Below, one piece after another: positions 24,668 to 34,509 of a stretch of 57,278 nt of DNA. The notes under the pieces are model-generated. The model did no database searches and was not told where the DNA came from. It saw only the letters and a list, made by a program, of their open reading frames with translations. The stretch is from contig JAFGCR010000025.1 in the NCBI GenBank assembly GCA_016932495.1, forward strand, positions 1 to 57,278, in the 5' to 3' direction. Every line of letters starts with the position of its first letter. The stretch's first letter is position 1. Source of the DNA: Candidatus Peregrinibacteria bacterium. Its GTDB lineage: Bacteria; Patescibacteriota; Gracilibacteria; UM-FILTER-43-11. A program made the translations under genes and the position numbers.

Positions 24668-26959
24668 ATGAAACGAGGTACGGTTTACCGCCAGCACACC
24701 AACGAAAACTCCAGCCAGACCGGCCGCATCCTTCTGCTAGCCGTGTTTGCTTCAGTCCTCTTTATGGTCATCATCGGCCGTCTTTTTCAATTACAGGTAA
24801 TACGGCATGATGAATATGGCGAAATCGCCCGCAATCAGCATTTCGGCTCGATCACCCTGCAGGCCAAGCGCGGAGAGATCTTGGTACGCGACACGCATTC
24901 CGGCGAACTGAGTAAACTGGCTACTAATACCACCCTGGATCTGGTTTATGTCGATCCGATGGTCACGGAAGATAAAGTGGGAACCGCCAAAACGCTCGCC
25001 CCGCTTTTATTCACCCGCAAAGAATATGAAACCTGTTTGGGCGTGCCGGATGAATGCGCGTATGAGATCAAAGAAGTGCCGGATCTGGGATCCTTTGTCC
25101 CGGTTGAAACCCTGTGGACGATCGATGACTCTAAACAAGTGGAAATGCCTCCGGAGGACATTGAATTTAAAACTTATTCAAAGATGGTGGATGAAGTCGC
25201 GGCCCAGATCCTGCGGAAAATTTCCAAATCCGAGGTGGACTTTGTGGTCCTGAAGCGTGATGTGGACCAAAACCTCATGGCGGATGTGGTGAATGAAAAC
25301 CTGCCGGGCATCTTTGTGGATACCAAGCGGTTCATGATCTACGGAGATCCCACTCTGATCCCCGAAAGCCGCCTGAAAGATGTTTCCAGAGTCCTGGCAA
25401 GCCATTTAAAAGAACTGCCCGGAGACATTGAAACAAAACTTTCACGCCGGAAGGTCCGTTACGTCTTCCTTAAAAACCAGCTGGAGCCCGAGATCTCCCG
25501 CAAAATCAAAGAACTGGATTTAAAAGGCGTGGTTTTAATCCCTGAGCACTGGCGTTTTTATCCGGAAAACAGTTTAGCGGCTCATGTGACCGGCTTTTTA
25601 AACCGTGACACGATCGGCCAGTATGGGATCGAGGGATATTTCAATACCGAGCTGGAAGGTCAGAAAGGGACCATTTATGCTGAGAAAGATCCTCTGGGCC
25701 GCCAGATCACTGTGGGAGACAGCCAGATCGTCAATGCGGTGGATGGCGAGACCGTGATCCTGACCATCGACCGCATCATCCAGAAAAAAGTGGAGGAAAT
25801 CCTGGCCGAAGCGGTCGAGCGCTACAAAGCGGACAGCGGACAGGTGATCATTATGGACCCTTTTTCCGGCGCTATTATCGCCATGGCCAATTACCCGACG
25901 TTCGACCCCAATGAGTACACGGATGTTTTTGTGCTGCGCGCCCTGGAAAAAGATGAGCTGGTGGAAAAGACCGTCCCTGTTTTCAAGCTGAATGAAAAAA
26001 ACAGATACGTGCCGGTCACGGATGAAGACCTTTTTAATGAAGAGATCCAGAAATACATCTACGAAAACAAGTTTGGCCCCGCCGTCTTTAAAAACAAAGT
26101 GGTGTCCGAATACTATGAGCCCGGTTCGGTTTTTAAGCCGGTGGTTATGGCCATGGCACTCGATGCCAAAGAAGTGGAGCCCCAGACGACTTTTATAGAT
26201 GACGGCCCGCTTGAGATCGATGACTTCGAAATCAAAAACGCGGACGGGAAATACCGGGGCAAGACGTCCATGTCGGAAGTGCTGGCCTATTCCATGAACA
26301 CGGGGATGGGCTTTGTGGCCAAAAAGCTCGGTAAAAAACTGATGTACCAGTATCTGACAGACTTCGGTTTTGGCGATTACACCAATATCCGCCTGGAAGG
26401 CGAAACAAAAGGGAATGTGGATTATTACAAACGATGGTCCAAGGCTCAGCTTTTAACCACCGCTTTCGGCCAGGGTATTGTGGTGACCCCGCTTCAGCTT
26501 TTAACGGCCTGGGCTTCGCTTGCCAACGGCGGTAAACTGCTGGAACCTTATATTGTCGACAGTATCATCCATGAAAACGGCGTGGAAAAAACGGAACCCC
26601 AGGTCATCAAACGCGTGATCTCAGAGGAGACCTCCAGCATCATTACTTCTATGCTGGTAAATTCGGTCAATGTCGGTGTAGCGAAACCCGCCGCTATTCC
26701 TGGCTACGTTATTGCCGGAAAGACCGGCACCTCGCAGATCGCGGGAGATGACGGCAAATATGAAACCGGTGACGGTTCCACCGTCACGTCATTTGCCGGC
26801 TACGCTCCGGCCCTGGAGCCCAAATTCGTGATGCTCGTCAAATTCGACCGTCCGCGTTACGGAGCCGAAAGCACTTGGGGAGCTACTACCGCCGCCCCCA
26901 CCTTCAAAAAGATCACGGAGTTTTTAATGGATTATTATAACATCCAATCATCGATTTAG
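24668..26959 (+). CDS. Class B penicillin-binding protein (FtsI/PBP2-like transpeptidase)
   Basis: This is a membrane-anchored D,D-transpeptidase that crosslinks peptidoglycan. It has 763 residues. One TM segment (about 21-42) precedes the dimerisation domain with AKRGEILVRD. The transpeptidase domain has S487-V-F-K in EPGSVFKPVVM, S542-M-N in YSMNTG, and K685-T-G in AGKTGTSQIAG. An insertion of roughly 150 residues (about 75-250) sits between the conserved N-terminal motif and the next dimerisation block (LIPEHWRFYPENSLAAHVTGF). An extended -10 (TATGCTAAAAT) lies about 25 nt upstream. FtsI versus elongation PBP2 cannot be settled without neighbours such as mraY or rodA. Confidence 0.95.
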   Translation: MKRGTVYRQHTNENSSQTGRILLLAVFASVLFMVIIGRLFQLQVIRHDEYGEIARNQHFGSITLQAKRGEILVRDTHSGELSKLATNTTLDLVYVDPMVTEDKVGTAKTLAPLLFTRKEYETCLGVPDECAYEIKEVPDLGSFVPVETLWTIDDSKQVEMPPEDIEFKTYSKMVDEVAAQILRKISKSEVDFVVLKRDVDQNLMADVVNENLPGIFVDTKRFMIYGDPTLIPESRLKDVSRVLASHLKELPGDIETKLSRRKVRYVFLKNQLEPEISRKIKELDLKGVVLIPEHWRFYPENSLAAHVTGFLNRDTIGQYGIEGYFNTELEGQKGTIYAEKDPLGRQITVGDSQIVNAVDGETVILTIDRIIQKKVEEILAEAVERYKADSGQVIIMDPFSGAIIAMANYPTFDPNEYTDVFVLRALEKDELVEKTVPVFKLNEKNRYVPVTDEDLFNEEIQKYIYENKFGPAVFKNKVVSEYYEPGSVFKPVVMAMALDAKEVEPQTTFIDDGPLEIDDFEIKNADGKYRGKTSMSEVLAYSMNTGMGFVAKKLGKKLMYQYLTDFGFGDYTNIRLEGETKGNVDYYKRWSKAQLLTTAFGQGIVVTPLQLLTAWASLANGGKLLEPYIVDSIIHENGVEKTEPQVIKRVISEETSSIITSMLVNSVNVGVAKPAAIPGYVIAGKTGTSQIAGDDGKYETGDGSTVTSFAGYAPALEPKFVMLVKFDRPRYGAESTWGATTAAPTFKKITEFLMDYYNIQSSI

Positions 26960-27015
26960 TTTTCTCGAGTTTGCCTTGAATAAGCGTTAAAATTTAATTA
27001 AAATCATCAAGGCCT

Positions 27016-27090
27016 GCGGGTATAGTATAATGGCTATTATGTCAGCCTTCCAAGCTGAAGATACGGGTTCGATTCCCGTTACCCGCTCCA
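27016..27090 (+). tRNA. tRNA-Gly (TCC)
   Basis: GCGGGTA pairs with TACCCGC, the anticodon loop is CTTCCAA, the T arm is CGGGTTCGATTCCCG, and the 3' TCCA is encoded. Confidence 0.95.
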
Positions 27091-27134
27091 CAAAAAATGT
27101 TCTGCTCACCGAAGGTATGGCAGGCTGTTTTTAT

Positions 27135-28844
27135 TTAAAACCAAGTGACTGGTGGTTTATCTTCAGCAGTATTATCCTCAATCATAATTCCATCATAATA
27201 GCAATGGTCTTTGTCCCGGCTTTCATGGTAATTGATCACCTGAAAGGTTTCCGGGTCTGCTTTCTCGACGATATTCACTTCACCCCAGGTGATATAAAAG
27301 ACATGGTCTTTATCGGTGAAAAAGCCGTATTCAATATGTTCCATCGTCTCTTTGTCGATTCCTTCAACGGGCAACCCGCCGTAATAAAAATGATTTTTAT
27401 CAAACGCCATCCAGCGGTCGTCTTCAACGTAATAAAAGGAGTCTAAATCCACCCCTTCGATCTTTCGGTTATTAAAATAGAGTTCTCCTTTATATTTTTT
27501 ATACCCGCCACCCAGGTCTTCGACTTCCGGATTCTCACCCTCTTTTCTGGCCCCCTGCTGGAATCTGGAGTATTTATCTTTGGCTGTGCCGTGCTCAGAA
27601 GTGAACGTTTCAAGATCGGCTCCCACCAGAACGTTCTCGCGGTAATAGACCTTGTTTCTGTCTTTCGCGTAATCTCCTTCCAGTATTTCGAAGGTTGTCA
27701 GGTCGACATCCGGCATTTTAAATTCCCTGAAATAGACATTGTTTTTATCTTTCGAATATTCCGGATCCCCCGGATTACGGGAGGGCATTATTTCAAAAGT
27801 ATTCAGATCCACGTCTTCAAGCGGATGACAGAAGTAATAGGCATGGTTTTTATCGATGGCATATCGCTGGGGCTGGAACCGGTTATCCTCCATGATCGGT
27901 GAGTGGAAAGAGGCGTAATCCGCTCCCCTAAGTTCATAAAAATCACAGTAGATCCGGCTCCTATCTGCCGCGTACAGATTGCCGAGCCTTACAAACGTGT
28001 TCACATTTACTCCTTTTATTTTTACCTCATCATATTCTGCATATTCATTGGTTTTAAGGTGGTGGTTTGTAAAATCACAGGGGACGGCCCATGATCGGTT
28101 ACCTTCTTCTACTTTTCCTTTCGGAGCATTGTCGAAAAAAACCCCCACAGACCCTGCCTCTTTCCTCTGTATTTCTCCCCAGCAGTAAAGATTGTCCTTA
28201 TCTCTGGCATAATCTTCACCAAGTACCTCAAAGCTTTCGTAATCCGGCTTTACATCATTGTCCTGAGATTCCATGTTGATCTCATAGTTTTCATAAAAAA
28301 TGTTTTCCGCATCTTTCCCGTAATTAAAGCCAATCACTTCAAAGGTCGCCGGATCCGCGTTTTTAATCACCGCATTTCTGAAATAGACCGCGTTTTTATC
28401 TTTGGCATAATCCGAAGTCAGCGGTGTGAAGCTTTTCAGGTCTGCGCCTTTCACTTCATATTCCGCGTAGGTCACCTTACCGCCTTCAGTCTTAAATCGT
28501 GTGGAATTGAATAATTCAAGGGTTTTTGTGTGTCTGATATTCAGTTTCGCGATGCGCTCCTCCACACCTAATGAAGCGGGCCACTCCTCTTGATCCGGCT
28601 GATAAGGTATTGTATTTTCCGGATCGTCCGGCTGTTCAGCCGGCTTCTCTTCTTCGGGCTGCTGTTCCTCCTTTTCCTCATAAAACACTGACGATGATTC
28701 GACTGGTTTTTCAGGTTCTGTTTCTTCCGTTTTGTGTTTTGGATATTTTGAGTTTTTCAGTGGTGATTGCATAGCGCAGCTGACCAGCAGGAAGCCGGCC
28801 ACGAAACAAAGGATGGTGATGAATGGATTTTTGACTATTTTCAT
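27135..28844 (-). CDS. Lipoprotein with about eleven DKNYY-type repeats
   Basis: The 569 residues carry a lipoprotein signal ending LLVSC, then a Glu/Pro-rich linker (about 30-75). About eleven repeats of about 40 residues follow, of the form YAKDKNAVYFRN...ADPATFEVIG, typical of the DKNYY family. Examples are DKDNLYCWGE, DKNHAYYF, DKNNVYFREF, DRNKVYYRE, DKNHFYYGG and DKDHVFYITW. The array is expected to form an extracellular beta-repeat structure; the ligand is unknown. Its start overlaps the stop of the upstream gene (TGATG), so the two anchored repeat proteins are translationally coupled and probably act together. Confidence 0.88.
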   Translation of the reverse strand: MKIVKNPFITILCFVAGFLLVSCAMQSPLKNSKYPKHKTEETEPEKPVESSSVFYEEKEEQQPEEEKPAEQPDDPENTIPYQPDQEEWPASLGVEERIAKLNIRHTKTLELFNSTRFKTEGGKVTYAEYEVKGADLKSFTPLTSDYAKDKNAVYFRNAVIKNADPATFEVIGFNYGKDAENIFYENYEINMESQDNDVKPDYESFEVLGEDYARDKDNLYCWGEIQRKEAGSVGVFFDNAPKGKVEEGNRSWAVPCDFTNHHLKTNEYAEYDEVKIKGVNVNTFVRLGNLYAADRSRIYCDFYELRGADYASFHSPIMEDNRFQPQRYAIDKNHAYYFCHPLEDVDLNTFEIMPSRNPGDPEYSKDKNNVYFREFKMPDVDLTTFEILEGDYAKDRNKVYYRENVLVGADLETFTSEHGTAKDKYSRFQQGARKEGENPEVEDLGGGYKKYKGELYFNNRKIEGVDLDSFYYVEDDRWMAFDKNHFYYGGLPVEGIDKETMEHIEYGFFTDKDHVFYITWGEVNIVEKADPETFQVINYHESRDKDHCYYDGIMIEDNTAEDKPPVTWF

Positions 28845-30313
28845 CAGAAAATGGGATGTAAATACCGTACCTGCAAGGACTGGCTGGTCAGTTTACACAG
28901 CAGGTAGTCGGCCTTGTTTTTCTGTACCGAGGCATAAATCTGTTTTATATCGTTTTCATATTCATACATGCCTGTGTCGGTAATGTGTATCCCGTTGTCT
29001 TTTAGGATTTTGACTGCCTCTTCTTTGGGCATATTTGGACTGAAATCAATGATGGCATCCACCCATTCATTGTCGTCGGGAAGGTCCGCGATGCCGGGAT
29101 AGTCGCGGTCACAGTTCCAGACCAGGTCGTTATACATAGCGATTCGCCTCGCAGGATTTTTAATATACTGATAAACATTCGGCTCAATGAATACTGCGAA
29201 AACCTGCAGGTCTTCTGAGGGCTGATCGAGGTATTTAATCAGGTAAGGATTGATGAATATCAGCTCCAGCAGTTTTATTTCGTCATATGGCTTTTCCAGT
29301 TCAGCCAGTGCCGCTTCCGGCTCATTGATGACCTTTAAAAGATGCTCTTTTTCCTGCTCCAGGTCCGGAAAAAACTCTTTCGCCCGGCTGATTCCGCCGA
29401 TATCTCTTTTGACCGCCATTCTCACTTCTTCTTCGTTAGGATCTTCGGGCATGCTGGGTGTCGGGCTGCGGAAATTACCCTGTTGAACTCGGTGGATTTG
29501 ATCTTCCGTCAGCGTGGGTGCCAGTTTTTTCATCAGTTCCCTGAACCGTTCTATATTTTCCTGATCCAGCTCTCTATATTCGTCAGGGAAATAGCCATGC
29601 TTCTGCGTCAGTGACATCAGTTCTTCATCGGGATCTTCCAGGTATGTTATTCCCTCCGGATAGGATTCAAGGGCCAGTTTTACAATGTCATCCGGCAGAT
29701 CTTTTAAAAAATTCAGCGCTGTGGGGCAGTTTTTCACTGCCTCTCCCAGAATCGTCTTCCCCGGATTTTTAATGTATTCCACTACGCAGCCGTTTGCCTT
29801 CACCGCTACCAGCTGAAGTGTCTCTGAGGGATTTTTTACGTAACGGATGTCGGCTGGATTATTTTTGATGATTTCGATCAGCGTGCTTTCGTCGTTTATG
29901 TATTTTAAGTTTTCAGGATTTTTACCGACGATGATGTTTAACTGTTCAGGCGTTTCGTTTTCAGCGATCTCTTTTATTGACACACTGCCCTTCTTCAGCA
30001 GATAACTCAGGTAATCCTCATAGCTTTCCCTGGCCGCGCTGAAAGCTTCCAGGTCGATACCGCAATGTTGGTTTTTGTTTCCGGAATCCCATAGGCAATA
30101 TTCCGGGCAGAACCGTTCCCGCTTAAAAAGCCCGCAGTTTTTACTCAATACCGCCTCATCCATAAAGATCAAATCCTCGTAAGCGATTCTCATGGATTCC
30201 TGTTTCTCAGCATAATTCTGCAGGTACTTATGAGTAACAGAGCCGATCAGAAAAAGAATGACTAATAAAGCGATCAGCCAGGTATATTTTGGAGAACGTT
30301 TGAATAATCTCAT
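28844..30313 (-). CDS. Anchored helical-repeat protein (KNPSE/YIKNP repeats)
   Basis: The 489 residues have an N-terminal TM segment (TWLIALLVILFLIGSVTHKYL) and an early Cys pair region (ERFCPEYCLW). Repeats of about 22-25 residues follow, such as NPADIRYVKNPSETLQLVAVKANG, VVEYIKNPGKTILGEAVKNCP and IKYLDQPSEDLQVFAVFIEPN. The pattern resembles DUF4116-like helical repeats found in eukaryote-associated bacteria and large viruses; this is judged by eye. It is coupled to the DKNYY lipoprotein. Candidate extended -10 TGATACAAT is upstream. Confidence 0.8.
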   Translation of the reverse strand: MRLFKRSPKYTWLIALLVILFLIGSVTHKYLQNYAEKQESMRIAYEDLIFMDEAVLSKNCGLFKRERFCPEYCLWDSGNKNQHCGIDLEAFSAARESYEDYLSYLLKKGSVSIKEIAENETPEQLNIIVGKNPENLKYINDESTLIEIIKNNPADIRYVKNPSETLQLVAVKANGCVVEYIKNPGKTILGEAVKNCPTALNFLKDLPDDIVKLALESYPEGITYLEDPDEELMSLTQKHGYFPDEYRELDQENIERFRELMKKLAPTLTEDQIHRVQQGNFRSPTPSMPEDPNEEEVRMAVKRDIGGISRAKEFFPDLEQEKEHLLKVINEPEAALAELEKPYDEIKLLELIFINPYLIKYLDQPSEDLQVFAVFIEPNVYQYIKNPARRIAMYNDLVWNCDRDYPGIADLPDDNEWVDAIIDFSPNMPKEEAVKILKDNGIHITDTGMYEYENDIKQIYASVQKNKADYLLCKLTSQSLQVRYLHPIF

Positions 30314-30427
30314 ATTTTTATTTTTATTTCAGGAAAATTGTATCACAAAATCACTTTTTTAATCAGTATTTCAGATAAATTCCTTCTTGAATAAGCTCCC
30401 GTAAGGAACTCCGCAAAAATCAATTCC

Positions 30428-32854
30428 CTAAATAATATTCGTCTGCAGGTGGTAGTAAGGCGGGCGGTTTTTGTAGCGTTCGATGGCTGAACGGATGATC
30501 TCTTCCAGAAAATCCCCGTAATCCATATTCACCAATTTAGCCACTGTCGGCAGGCAGTCGCCGATGTTGATGGAAGGATTAGGGTTCAGTTCCAAGACAT
30601 GCGGATTGCTGTTTTTATCCACTCTTATTTCCACCCGCCCGTAATCGTGGCAGCCGAGGATGTTATAGGTATCGATAGAGATTTCGGTAATAAGAGAGGC
30701 GAGCCTTTTACTGATCCCTTTCGGGGGCTTCTGGACGATGATTTTTTTATAAACGGGGTCAGGAGTCCATTTTGAATCAAAAGGGTAAATATGCCAGTAA
30801 CCTTCCGGCATCGCGGAAAAAATCGACCGGGAAAGCGGTAAAACCAGCAGATCCTCTTCATTCCCCAAAATCGACACATCGTATTCATCCCCTTCGATAA
30901 ATTCTTCCAGTAAGGCCGGACTGCCTAGGCCGATGATGATCTTTTCCATCTGTCTTAAAAGTCCTTTTTTATCCGTTACCACCGATTCATTCGTGATGCC
31001 GATCGAATTGTCGGTATTGGCTGGTTTTACGATAATGGGGTATTTCAGGGCATCGTTCAGATCATCATCCATGGTGTAGGCGTAATCCCATTTAGGAGTG
31101 GGGATGCCGTGGTAAGCGAAGATCTTTTTAACACGGATCTTATCGATGCAAAGTGCCAGTGTAAAAGGGCTTGAGCCGCTGTAGGGAATCTGTAAAATAT
31201 CGAAAATCGCGGCGGCATGAGGTTCCAGTAAGCTGGTGTTATTGATCCGTTCACATACATTGAAAATAAAATCCACGTTGCTCCGGCGGAGTTCCTCGAA
31301 CACATCCGGCATTTTATTAAAATCAAAAAACGTGACTTTATACCCTCTCTCGGCAAGCGCTTCTTCGATATTTTTACCCACGGTCGTCAGTTCACTTTCC
31401 ACTGATCCGCCCTCCCCTTCAGTGTATTCATTGCAGGCGATGCCGATATGAAGATTCCGCTGATTTCTCAGGGAAAGCTTCCGGATTTTCTCGATTTTGG
31501 CGCTCCGGATCAGAATATTTTTATTGATGGAGGCGGCTGAAAAATGATTTTTGCGAACGGTCTTTCCGATGGATGAGGCCGGGTGAAAACGGGATACCTC
31601 GAAACAAACATCTTTCATCACCGTGTTCATGTTGTTCTGCGCATCCATCATCGTCTCCCCGGATACGGTCACCCATCCGAAATATTCAAAGCCTTCCGGC
31701 GGGACCAGTATGGGATCACCTATTTTTTTATGGATCTGGAGTTCTTCGATATATTTCTGGCGCTTGAGATCGCCGTCCGCGTCCAGTTTGCTGACAATTC
31801 CCGAATGCTCTGAAAGAAAATACTGGCCGATGATATATTTTTTCGGCTGGGCGGGTTTTCTGATTTTGGGAATATAAAGCCCAAGGGCGATTTTGACGGC
31901 ATTCTCGATCAAATCCACTCCCCACACCCCTTTGACCACTGAATAGACTTCATCGCCTCCCATGCGCAGGTTCACTTCGATGGGCACTGCCCCGTTTTTG
32001 GCGGATTTGGCTTCAAAATGGATACAGCCGTTCTGGACATTCAGTTTTTCCAGAGTCTCTTCCGCCAGCGCGAATAATTCCTCCTGGCGGGCAATGGGCA
32101 GACTGGAAGGGATCGACTCCCCCGCTTCCACAAAAAACGGTTCACGGGTCTTAAAGTTATCGGTAATGGAATAAAATTTTACCTTCCCGTTCTGCAGGAG
32201 GATATCAATATCCACTTCGTCCCCTTCGATGTACTCTTCCGCGATAATATCAGACCCCTCATGAAGCGCGGACTCGATCTGGGCGCTCAGATTATTCCTG
32301 ATGTAATGGAACGCGTTTTCAAGCTCATCCCTCTCCTCCACTTTCACCACGTAAGCGCTGCTGGATCCATAAGCGGGTTTTAAAACGACCGGAAATGAAA
32401 ATTCGTTCCGCACAAAATCCAGATCCTCCCCGTTTTTAAGCAGGCGATACTGAGGTGAAGCAATGTTGTTCTCACGGCAGAAATCACGGAATTTATATTT
32501 ATTCCGCACATTTTTCGTGATCTCGTACGGAATACCGATCCAGCGGAATTTATCGGAAATCTTTGAGGTCAGAATCACATCATCTTCCCAGAAGGTGATG
32601 ACACCCTCTATTTTGATATGAGGATTGGTCTTTAAAAAATGTCCTACAGCTGAAAGAGACTCCTGATGGTCTTCTGTATTGGCCAGAATCCATTGGTCCA
32701 CATAAGGCTGTGCCCAGTTTTTTTCTTTATTTAAAGCGATGACCTGAAGCCCCAGTTTTTTCAGTTTCTGGAGCACAAATCGTTTTTTTATGTTTCCGGT
32801 GTTGACCAGAAGGATCGTTTTCCCCTGGAGAACAGCGTTTTCGGTTGATTTCAT
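30428..32854 (-). CDS. Fused double ATP-grasp ligase
   Basis: The 808 residues contain two complete ATP-grasp modules. Module 1 (about 10-450) has a pre-ATP-grasp Rossmann segment, FPVVLKPAYGSSSAYVVK, IIAEEYIEGDEVDIDI and EVNLRMGGDEV, like carboxylate-amine ligases of the biotin-carboxylase branch. Module 2 (about 470-808) is Ddl-like, with YPIIVKPANTDNSIGI, LLEEFIEGDEYDV and ELNPNPSINIGDCLP. The last motif differs from the Ddl ENTxPG-type loop, so D-Ala-D-Ala synthesis is unlikely for this module. Each module should activate a carboxylate as an acyl-phosphate and join it to an amine. It lies 17 nt after a tiny Cys-rich ORF and downstream of an ion channel gene. Confidence 0.9.
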   Translation of the reverse strand: MKSTENAVLQGKTILLVNTGNIKKRFVLQKLKKLGLQVIALNKEKNWAQPYVDQWILANTEDHQESLSAVGHFLKTNPHIKIEGVITFWEDDVILTSKISDKFRWIGIPYEITKNVRNKYKFRDFCRENNIASPQYRLLKNGEDLDFVRNEFSFPVVLKPAYGSSSAYVVKVEERDELENAFHYIRNNLSAQIESALHEGSDIIAEEYIEGDEVDIDILLQNGKVKFYSITDNFKTREPFFVEAGESIPSSLPIARQEELFALAEETLEKLNVQNGCIHFEAKSAKNGAVPIEVNLRMGGDEVYSVVKGVWGVDLIENAVKIALGLYIPKIRKPAQPKKYIIGQYFLSEHSGIVSKLDADGDLKRQKYIEELQIHKKIGDPILVPPEGFEYFGWVTVSGETMMDAQNNMNTVMKDVCFEVSRFHPASSIGKTVRKNHFSAASINKNILIRSAKIEKIRKLSLRNQRNLHIGIACNEYTEGEGGSVESELTTVGKNIEEALAERGYKVTFFDFNKMPDVFEELRRSNVDFIFNVCERINNTSLLEPHAAAIFDILQIPYSGSSPFTLALCIDKIRVKKIFAYHGIPTPKWDYAYTMDDDLNDALKYPIIVKPANTDNSIGITNESVVTDKKGLLRQMEKIIIGLGSPALLEEFIEGDEYDVSILGNEEDLLVLPLSRSIFSAMPEGYWHIYPFDSKWTPDPVYKKIIVQKPPKGISKRLASLITEISIDTYNILGCHDYGRVEIRVDKNSNPHVLELNPNPSINIGDCLPTVAKLVNMDYGDFLEEIIRSAIERYKNRPPYYHLQTNII

Positions 32855-32871
32855 GTTAAAGGGTTAAGCGT

Positions 32872-33033
32872 TCACCAGTCTGAGTCATCTTTTTCTTCCG
32901 GTCCTGTTTTAAAACCGTCGTCTTTCCCCTTTTCTCCGTCCGGATAATCCAGGTCACACCTGCATTCACATTCCGGGTAACCGCACCCTTCGCAGAAAGG
33001 GCAGTCGCACCCGCATTTGCAATCGTCGCTCAT
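32872..33033 (-). CDS. Tiny Cys-rich acidic-tailed peptide
   Basis: The ORF track starts at a TTG (33063). I prefer the ATG at 33033, giving 53 residues. The N-terminal half holds nine cysteines (MSDDCKCGCDCPFCEGCGYP then ECECRC). The tail is hydrophilic and rich in D, E, K, G (GEKGKDDGFKTGPEEKDD). It lies 17 nt upstream of the double ATP-grasp ligase. It may be a metal-binding (metallothionein-like) protein or a substrate of the ligase; both are inference. No SD is visible, so the start is uncertain. Confidence 0.7.
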   Translation of the reverse strand: MSDDCKCGCDCPFCEGCGYPECECRCDLDYPDGEKGKDDGFKTGPEEKDDSDW

Positions 33034-33098
33034 AGGGTGAAATAAAATATTAAATTGGCTCAATTATTATCTTTTTTCCAGAAAAATCAATCGGGATT

Positions 33099-33947
33099 TT
33101 AAATCTTCTTTTTAGTCCTTGTCACGCCTTCTTCCAGTTCCCGGATATCTACTTCCGCCCCCACCTCCGAACCGAAGAGGGAAGTCATCATGTACTTGCC
33201 GATGACATTCATCAGCAAACCGAAAAGCGCCAAACCTGAAAACATGGTAAACACGGCCACGACCCGCCCCAAAAAGCCGACCGGATACATATCCCCGTAT
33301 CCTACCGTTGTGATCGTGACGACGCACCACCACATCGCCTGAGGAATAGACGTGAAAGCCGTCCCTTCAATCCCCCTTTCCGCGTAGTACATGAGCGTGC
33401 TGAAGATCACGACCACCGAAAACATGGCGATAAAGTAGATCTGCAGGTCCATTTTAAGCGTATCGAATTTATTCGTCTTTTCTTCATGTTTATGGCCTTT
33501 TGTCACATGTTTGGCCAGTTTCAGGAGGCGGAGCATCCTCATCAGGCGCAGGAAGCGGAGGACCCTGAGGACCCGGAAGACTTTGATGGCGCGCAGGTCG
33601 ATGATATTGAGGTAAGAAGGCGCGATGGCCAGGATATCTATGATCCCCCATGGCCCGAAAATATATTTTGTCTTCTTGGGCGCCACGTAGATATTAGCGA
33701 TGTACTCAATGGTGAAAATGACCACCACGATCATTTCTGACGTGTCGAAAAAAGTCTGGTGTTTAGCATAAAACTCTTCCATCGAAGCCGCCACAATGGA
33801 ACCGATAGAGAAGAAGATCAGGATGACGATGATATCGTTGATGATCCTGTAAGCCGTAGACTGCTCATTGGAAAAACCCTCATGGATCCAGTGGTCCACG
33901 CGGGCCCAAAAATACCAGAAGCCTTTAGATGATTTTTTTGTGTCCAT
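33099..33947 (-). CDS. Voltage-gated-type potassium channel
   Basis: The 282 residues form a six-TM Kv-like subunit. The S4 helix is rich in regularly spaced arginines (FRVLRVLRFLRLMRMLRLL, about 124-142). The pore loop carries the K+ selectivity filter TTVGYGD (213-219). A short cytoplasmic C-terminus ends TRTKKKI. It should form a tetrameric K+ channel. It lies 65 nt upstream of the Cys-rich peptide on the same strand, so it could share a transcript with the ATP-grasp gene. Confidence 0.93.
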   Translation of the reverse strand: MDTKKSSKGFWYFWARVDHWIHEGFSNEQSTAYRIINDIIVILIFFSIGSIVAASMEEFYAKHQTFFDTSEMIVVVIFTIEYIANIYVAPKKTKYIFGPWGIIDILAIAPSYLNIIDLRAIKVFRVLRVLRFLRLMRMLRLLKLAKHVTKGHKHEEKTNKFDTLKMDLQIYFIAMFSVVVIFSTLMYYAERGIEGTAFTSIPQAMWWCVVTITTVGYGDMYPVGFLGRVVAVFTMFSGLALFGLLMNVIGKYMMTSLFGSEVGAEVDIRELEEGVTRTKKKI

Positions 33948-34094
33948 AATTTTTAATTTTAATTTTACTTATTTGATTATGTTTTGTTTTTAAAAAAAAT
34001 CAATACAAAAATCAATAGACGTCATCAACTCGTGTTGCCAAACCATTGATTAATCATTAATCTGAGTTGGCTTATTTTTTAAACCCAAACAAAT

Positions 34095-34502
34095 ATGCCC
34101 GACCCAAAACCCCACCAGATCGAGAACCTGCTCCTGGAGTTAGTGGAGCTTAAGGAAAAACTTCAGGACGCCCGAGCCATTTTAAGGGGCTATAAAGTCA
34201 CCTCCGACCGGTTGACTCAGCTGAAACGCGCCAAAAAAGATTTGGGTGACCAGATGGAGGAGGAAAAAAAGAACATCGAAGATGAATTTCTGGAAGACAC
34301 GGATTATGAAAACGCCCACAACGATGAACTCGACTATAAAAATAAGATCAAAGACAAGAACGCGGAACTGCGCAAACTGATGGCGGAAGTAAATAAAAAC
34401 CAGGACCTTTCTACCTACGATTACAATATTAAAGGGGAACCGATGAAAGTGCAGGTGCAGCGGGTGGTGAAAGTATTCATTAACGGGAAAGAAGAAAAAT
34501 AA
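34095..34502 (+). CDS. Coiled-coil hypothetical protein
   Basis: The 135 residues are almost wholly charged heptad-like helix (LLLELVELKEKLQDARAIL, QMEEEKKNIEDEFLED, KNKIKDKNAELRKLMAEV), followed by a short C-terminal strand region (MKVQVQRVVKVFING). There is no signal or TM segment. I recognise no family. It is preceded by an AT-rich 147-nt gap shared with the divergent channel gene. Confidence 0.75.
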   Translation: MPDPKPHQIENLLLELVELKEKLQDARAILRGYKVTSDRLTQLKRAKKDLGDQMEEEKKNIEDEFLEDTDYENAHNDELDYKNKIKDKNAELRKLMAEVNKNQDLSTYDYNIKGEPMKVQVQRVVKVFINGKEEK

Positions 34503-34509
34503 CCTTTTG

